DNA from: Bacillus sp. S3 | GTDB lineage: Bacteria > Bacillota > Bacilli > Bacillales > Cytobacillaceae | DNA length: 64,000 nucleotides | Assembly (NCBI RefSeq): GCF_005154805.1 | Contig: NZ_CP039727.1 | Coordinates: 4,213,501-4,277,500, forward strand | Direction of reading: 5' to 3' | Program-made: the position numbers and the translations under genes | Shown here: piece after piece, positions 62,701-64,000 of the stretch | Position numbering within the stretch: the first letter of the stretch is position 1 | Layout: each line of letters starts with the position of its first letter | The notes under the pieces: model-generated | What the model saw: the letters and a program-made list of their open reading frames with translations, nothing else | What the model was told of the DNA's origin: nothing | Databases searched by the model: none

Positions 62701-64000
62701 CAGATCCTCGTTCTCTGCTGGCAGAGCGCTCCAATCATCTGTTCCATATCCCACACCTGTAAAGCCGCCCACTGTGACAGAATGCTGGTACTGAATGGAA
62801 AGATTATTTGCTGCCGCAACCGAGATACCGGCTGGATTTAATCCTGGTGCTTCAACGACTCCAATATCCGGATTTTTATAAAAAGGGTTGTCCCAGCCAA
62901 AACCAATGGTGCCTGAGTTGCCGGCAGACATCGAACAGACGATACCATTATTCGTTGCTCTAGTAATCGCCACATCCTCGGCGCTGTCTTTCGAATAAAA
63001 AGAAGCAACTTCCCCAAGGCTCATATTTAATACATCGGCACCAAGCTTGATGGAATCATCAATGGCAGCAAGATAGACATCTGACCATGTTGATGGGAAA
63101 AGGATGTCATTACTGAATACCTTCATTGCCAAGACCTGAGCTTCAGGAGCTACCCCCTTCACACCGCCATCTGCTTCGTCCCCGTTCGCTGCCACGATTC
63201 CAGCCACATGCATTCCGTGCATGGCGGTATCAAATCCTTTATCAAGGATGGTGTCATTTTGGTCAAAATAGTTATAGCCATACGGCACCTTCTCGGTGAA
63301 AAACTTCCCTTTCAAGCCATCTTTACTAACAATTTCTTCCACGTCTTCTTCTGTGAGTTCTGCCGCACTGTCATCTGACAAGACAAAATCCTTGTGGGTT
63401 GGATCCACTCCGGTGTCAATGACTGCGACGACCATACCCTCACCCTTTAAACCTGCATCCGCCCAAGTTTCAGGAACTTGCACAAGTGATTTACTCGTTT
63501 TTAAATCAGGTTTTACCGGGCGCTTATATTCATTGGCTACATAAACATTTTTCACCCCTTCGACTGCTTCAAGCTTTGCCATATCACCAAATGCGATTTC
63601 ACCACTGAAACCATTAAAGGCTGTTGAAAAGTGATTCTTAAGTTTGAGCTTGACACCCTTGGCTTTAATTTTCTCCTTCACCGCTGCCTGCTGTTTTCCG
63701 AGTTTTGCCGCCATTAACGTCTTTGTGCTCTCTGCCAATTCCTTGTACAGTTTTCCCTGCTCCGTTGCCAGTTCTACAGGCGTCTGTCCTTCTACCTCGA
63801 CGATGACGCGGACATTGTCAGTCGCTTTGAATTTGGCTTTTAATGTCTCACTTAATTTTTTTCGCTCGTTTACTTTTAAATGCTGTTTAAATTGGTTCAC
63901 CATCGACGAATAATCTTTTTTTGCCGGTGGTGTTTGTGTCGCTGCCGAAGCCGATACTGTGTAACCAAGGTTTGCCAGCATCATCGCCGAGACAAGTGCG
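59785..64000 (-). CDS. Cell-surface subtilase with choline-binding repeats (5' end outside window)
   Basis: Serine protease, at least 1404 residues. The frame stays open to the window edge: before MMLANLGYTVSASAA comes ALVSA, so the visible end is inside the signal peptide and the true start is beyond 64000. Inhibitor_I9-like propeptide, then S8 catalytic triad: Asp in VAVIDTGVDPTHKD, His in AMHGMHVAGIVAAN, Ser in YSGTSMAAPHVAGGS. A PA domain is inserted (VGKIVLVKRGDLSFADKALL), then Fn3/C5a-peptidase-like domains (IDTVPLK.., GFVRLVDADK), FlgD-like region and Ig-like repeats. The last 150 residues are seven choline-binding-type repeats ending TTIDGYKVNNDGAWIN. C5a peptidase-like by domain order. 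Confidence 0.92.
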   Translation of the reverse strand, partial: ALVSAMMLANLGYTVSASAATQTPPAKKDYSSMVNQFKQHLKVNERKKLSETLKAKFKATDNVRVIVEVEGQTPVELATEQGKLYKELAESTKTLMAAKLGKQQAAVKEKIKAKGVKLKLKNHFSTAFNGFSGEIAFGDMAKLEAVEGVKNVYVANEYKRPVKPDLKTSKSLVQVPETWADAGLKGEGMVVAVIDTGVDPTHKDFVLSDDSAAELTEEDVEEIVSKDGLKGKFFTEKVPYGYNYFDQNDTILDKGFDTAMHGMHVAGIVAANGDEADGGVKGVAPEAQVLAMKVFSNDILFPSTWSDVYLAAIDDSIKLGADVLNMSLGEVASFYSKDSAEDVAITRATNNGIVCSMSAGNSGTIGFGWDNPFYKNPDIGVVEAPGLNPAGISVAAANNLSIQYQHSVTVGGFTGVGYGTDDWSALPAENEDLQIVSLNGALGFPEDYENIDVVGKIVLVKRGDLSFADKALLAAEAGAAGIMVYDDGKSTFYKNQGGFDIPFMLLSQKEGESLEAALTEGSQSVSINQIEQQEDPASGKMTEFSSWGTTPGLELKPEITAPGGNILSTLNDDQYGTYSGTSMAAPHVAGGSALVQQYLQADKRFKGLTVNERTRLAKTLLMNTAKVIDDTNGQPYSPRLQGAGMMQTFNAVKTPVYVVNKSNGQAKVELKDFTSKKFEMTLTAKNVSTKDVTYTVNTKVLADTLKQNGEGENYNALIAGNLEGVIIDGPATVKVPAGKTQDITIKVDLSKAKVPAIDVDGHKTTVPLKEDMFVEGFVRLVDADKNVAGKKELSPDLTIPYVGFYGKWDRPSILDGFKDLGESRFYDLQGLFDWEDEEGNTEEVPVHDMLSDDWFTAPVPEKGFYAISPNGDWMNDDINTLPSFLRNAAEAQFNILDENKQLLRRVKLEKNVFKSYFDDGYGIPFSYNYDRTWDGTVKGKPVKDGLYYYQVKSVIDYKGAGYQTKDIPIMVDTTSPEVTASFDQETSVVSWETVEEGSGVQAYGIFVNGELVGETTGEENSYELTDVPEGSIIDVIAVDYAYNFGGDTATAGEAEDGEPLIIINPFSTMPYGAYNSKEVPVSGAVIEDLGLSSLTVNGKETSFKHTGPSIYEFSTTATFAKDGFYDVIVKAVDKSGSESSISRKVFVDSTGPQINVSAPKLVPDNKEEVTLKLNLKDNFNYLSLFVDDNHEYEKAIVGPVDVLKPANDNVEVKVALNRGDNKISLMLRDLAGNETVKEVVIYRGNVSGWKLEDGSWYYYQNSVKATSWVKAGSYWYYLAQDEKMKTGWLQDKNKWYYLTKSGAMAENQWVLDQNKWYYLGKGGVMQTGWVQLGGKWYYLKANGEMAKGWISLKGQWYYLHANGDMATGWKQIGGKWYYLYSSGQLAVNTTIDGYKVNNDGAWIN

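Noticed and set aside
24008..64000. LPXTG sortase signals on the surface proteins
   Set aside because: No LPXTG-hydrophobic-charged tail was found; all six end in or carry the GW repeat instead.

Overview
This window is a 64-kb piece of a Firmicute chromosome from the Bacillaceae (Bacillus/Neobacillus-like). The evidence is the B. subtilis-type gene set prfB, secA, hpf, comFC, comFA, degV, degU, degS, yvyE, tagO, the Bacillus-style ribosome binding sites (AAGGAGG), frequent TTG/GTG starts, a CotF-like spore coat protein and moderately low GC content. The window is cut at its right end inside a subtilase gene.

Layout. (1) 1-3.7 kb: prfB with its programmed frameshift, and a SEC-C/TPR protein. 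(2) 3.7-11.4 kb: a multiheme c-type cytochrome cluster on the minus strand. It holds two membrane-anchored NapC/NirT-like cytochromes with 10 and 12 CXXCH motifs, a membrane TPR protein, an NHL beta-propeller protein, and two exported cytochromes with 6 and 7 CXXCH motifs: 35 heme sites in four proteins. (3) 12-22.5 kb: housekeeping and regulation: secA, hpf, a spore coat protein, comFC/comFA, degV, degU/degS and yvyE. secA points opposite to hpf and prfB, and the flagellar block that separates comFC from hpf in B. subtilis is absent. (4) 22.8-47 kb: wall and surface polymer genes: two tagO paralogues, an LCP ligase, tagA, glycosyltransferases, two GtrA proteins, a Wzy-like protein, a Wzx/TacF-like flippase beside a LicD phosphocholine transferase, an LtaS-type sulfatase and galU. 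Between them lie remnants of an MBOAT gene, a group II intron and a second licD-flippase pair. (5) 47-64 kb: choline-binding proteins and a licA/licB/licC operon, plus an exact 52-bp tandem repeat array of 15 units.

How it fits together. The most striking theme is an apparently complete pneumococcus-like phosphocholine system. LicB would import choline, a LicA-type kinase fused to a nucleotidyltransferase and a winged helix would phosphorylate it, LicC would activate it as CDP-choline, and LicD would transfer phosphocholine to a surface polymer exported by the neighbouring flippase. Six exported proteins with 5 to about 17 choline-binding repeats each would then dock on that polymer: a YfkN-like nucleotidase (24.0-28.4 kb), a metallophosphoesterase, an NlpC/P60 peptidase, two glucosaminidases and a subtilase. 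The second theme is the cytochrome cluster, which looks like a route for electrons from the quinone pool to the outer face of a Gram-positive cell; its 6-heme protein plus NHL protein recalls the neighbourhood of the Geobacter nanowire cytochrome OmcS.

Functions are assigned by reading protein motifs and recalling family members; no database search was run.
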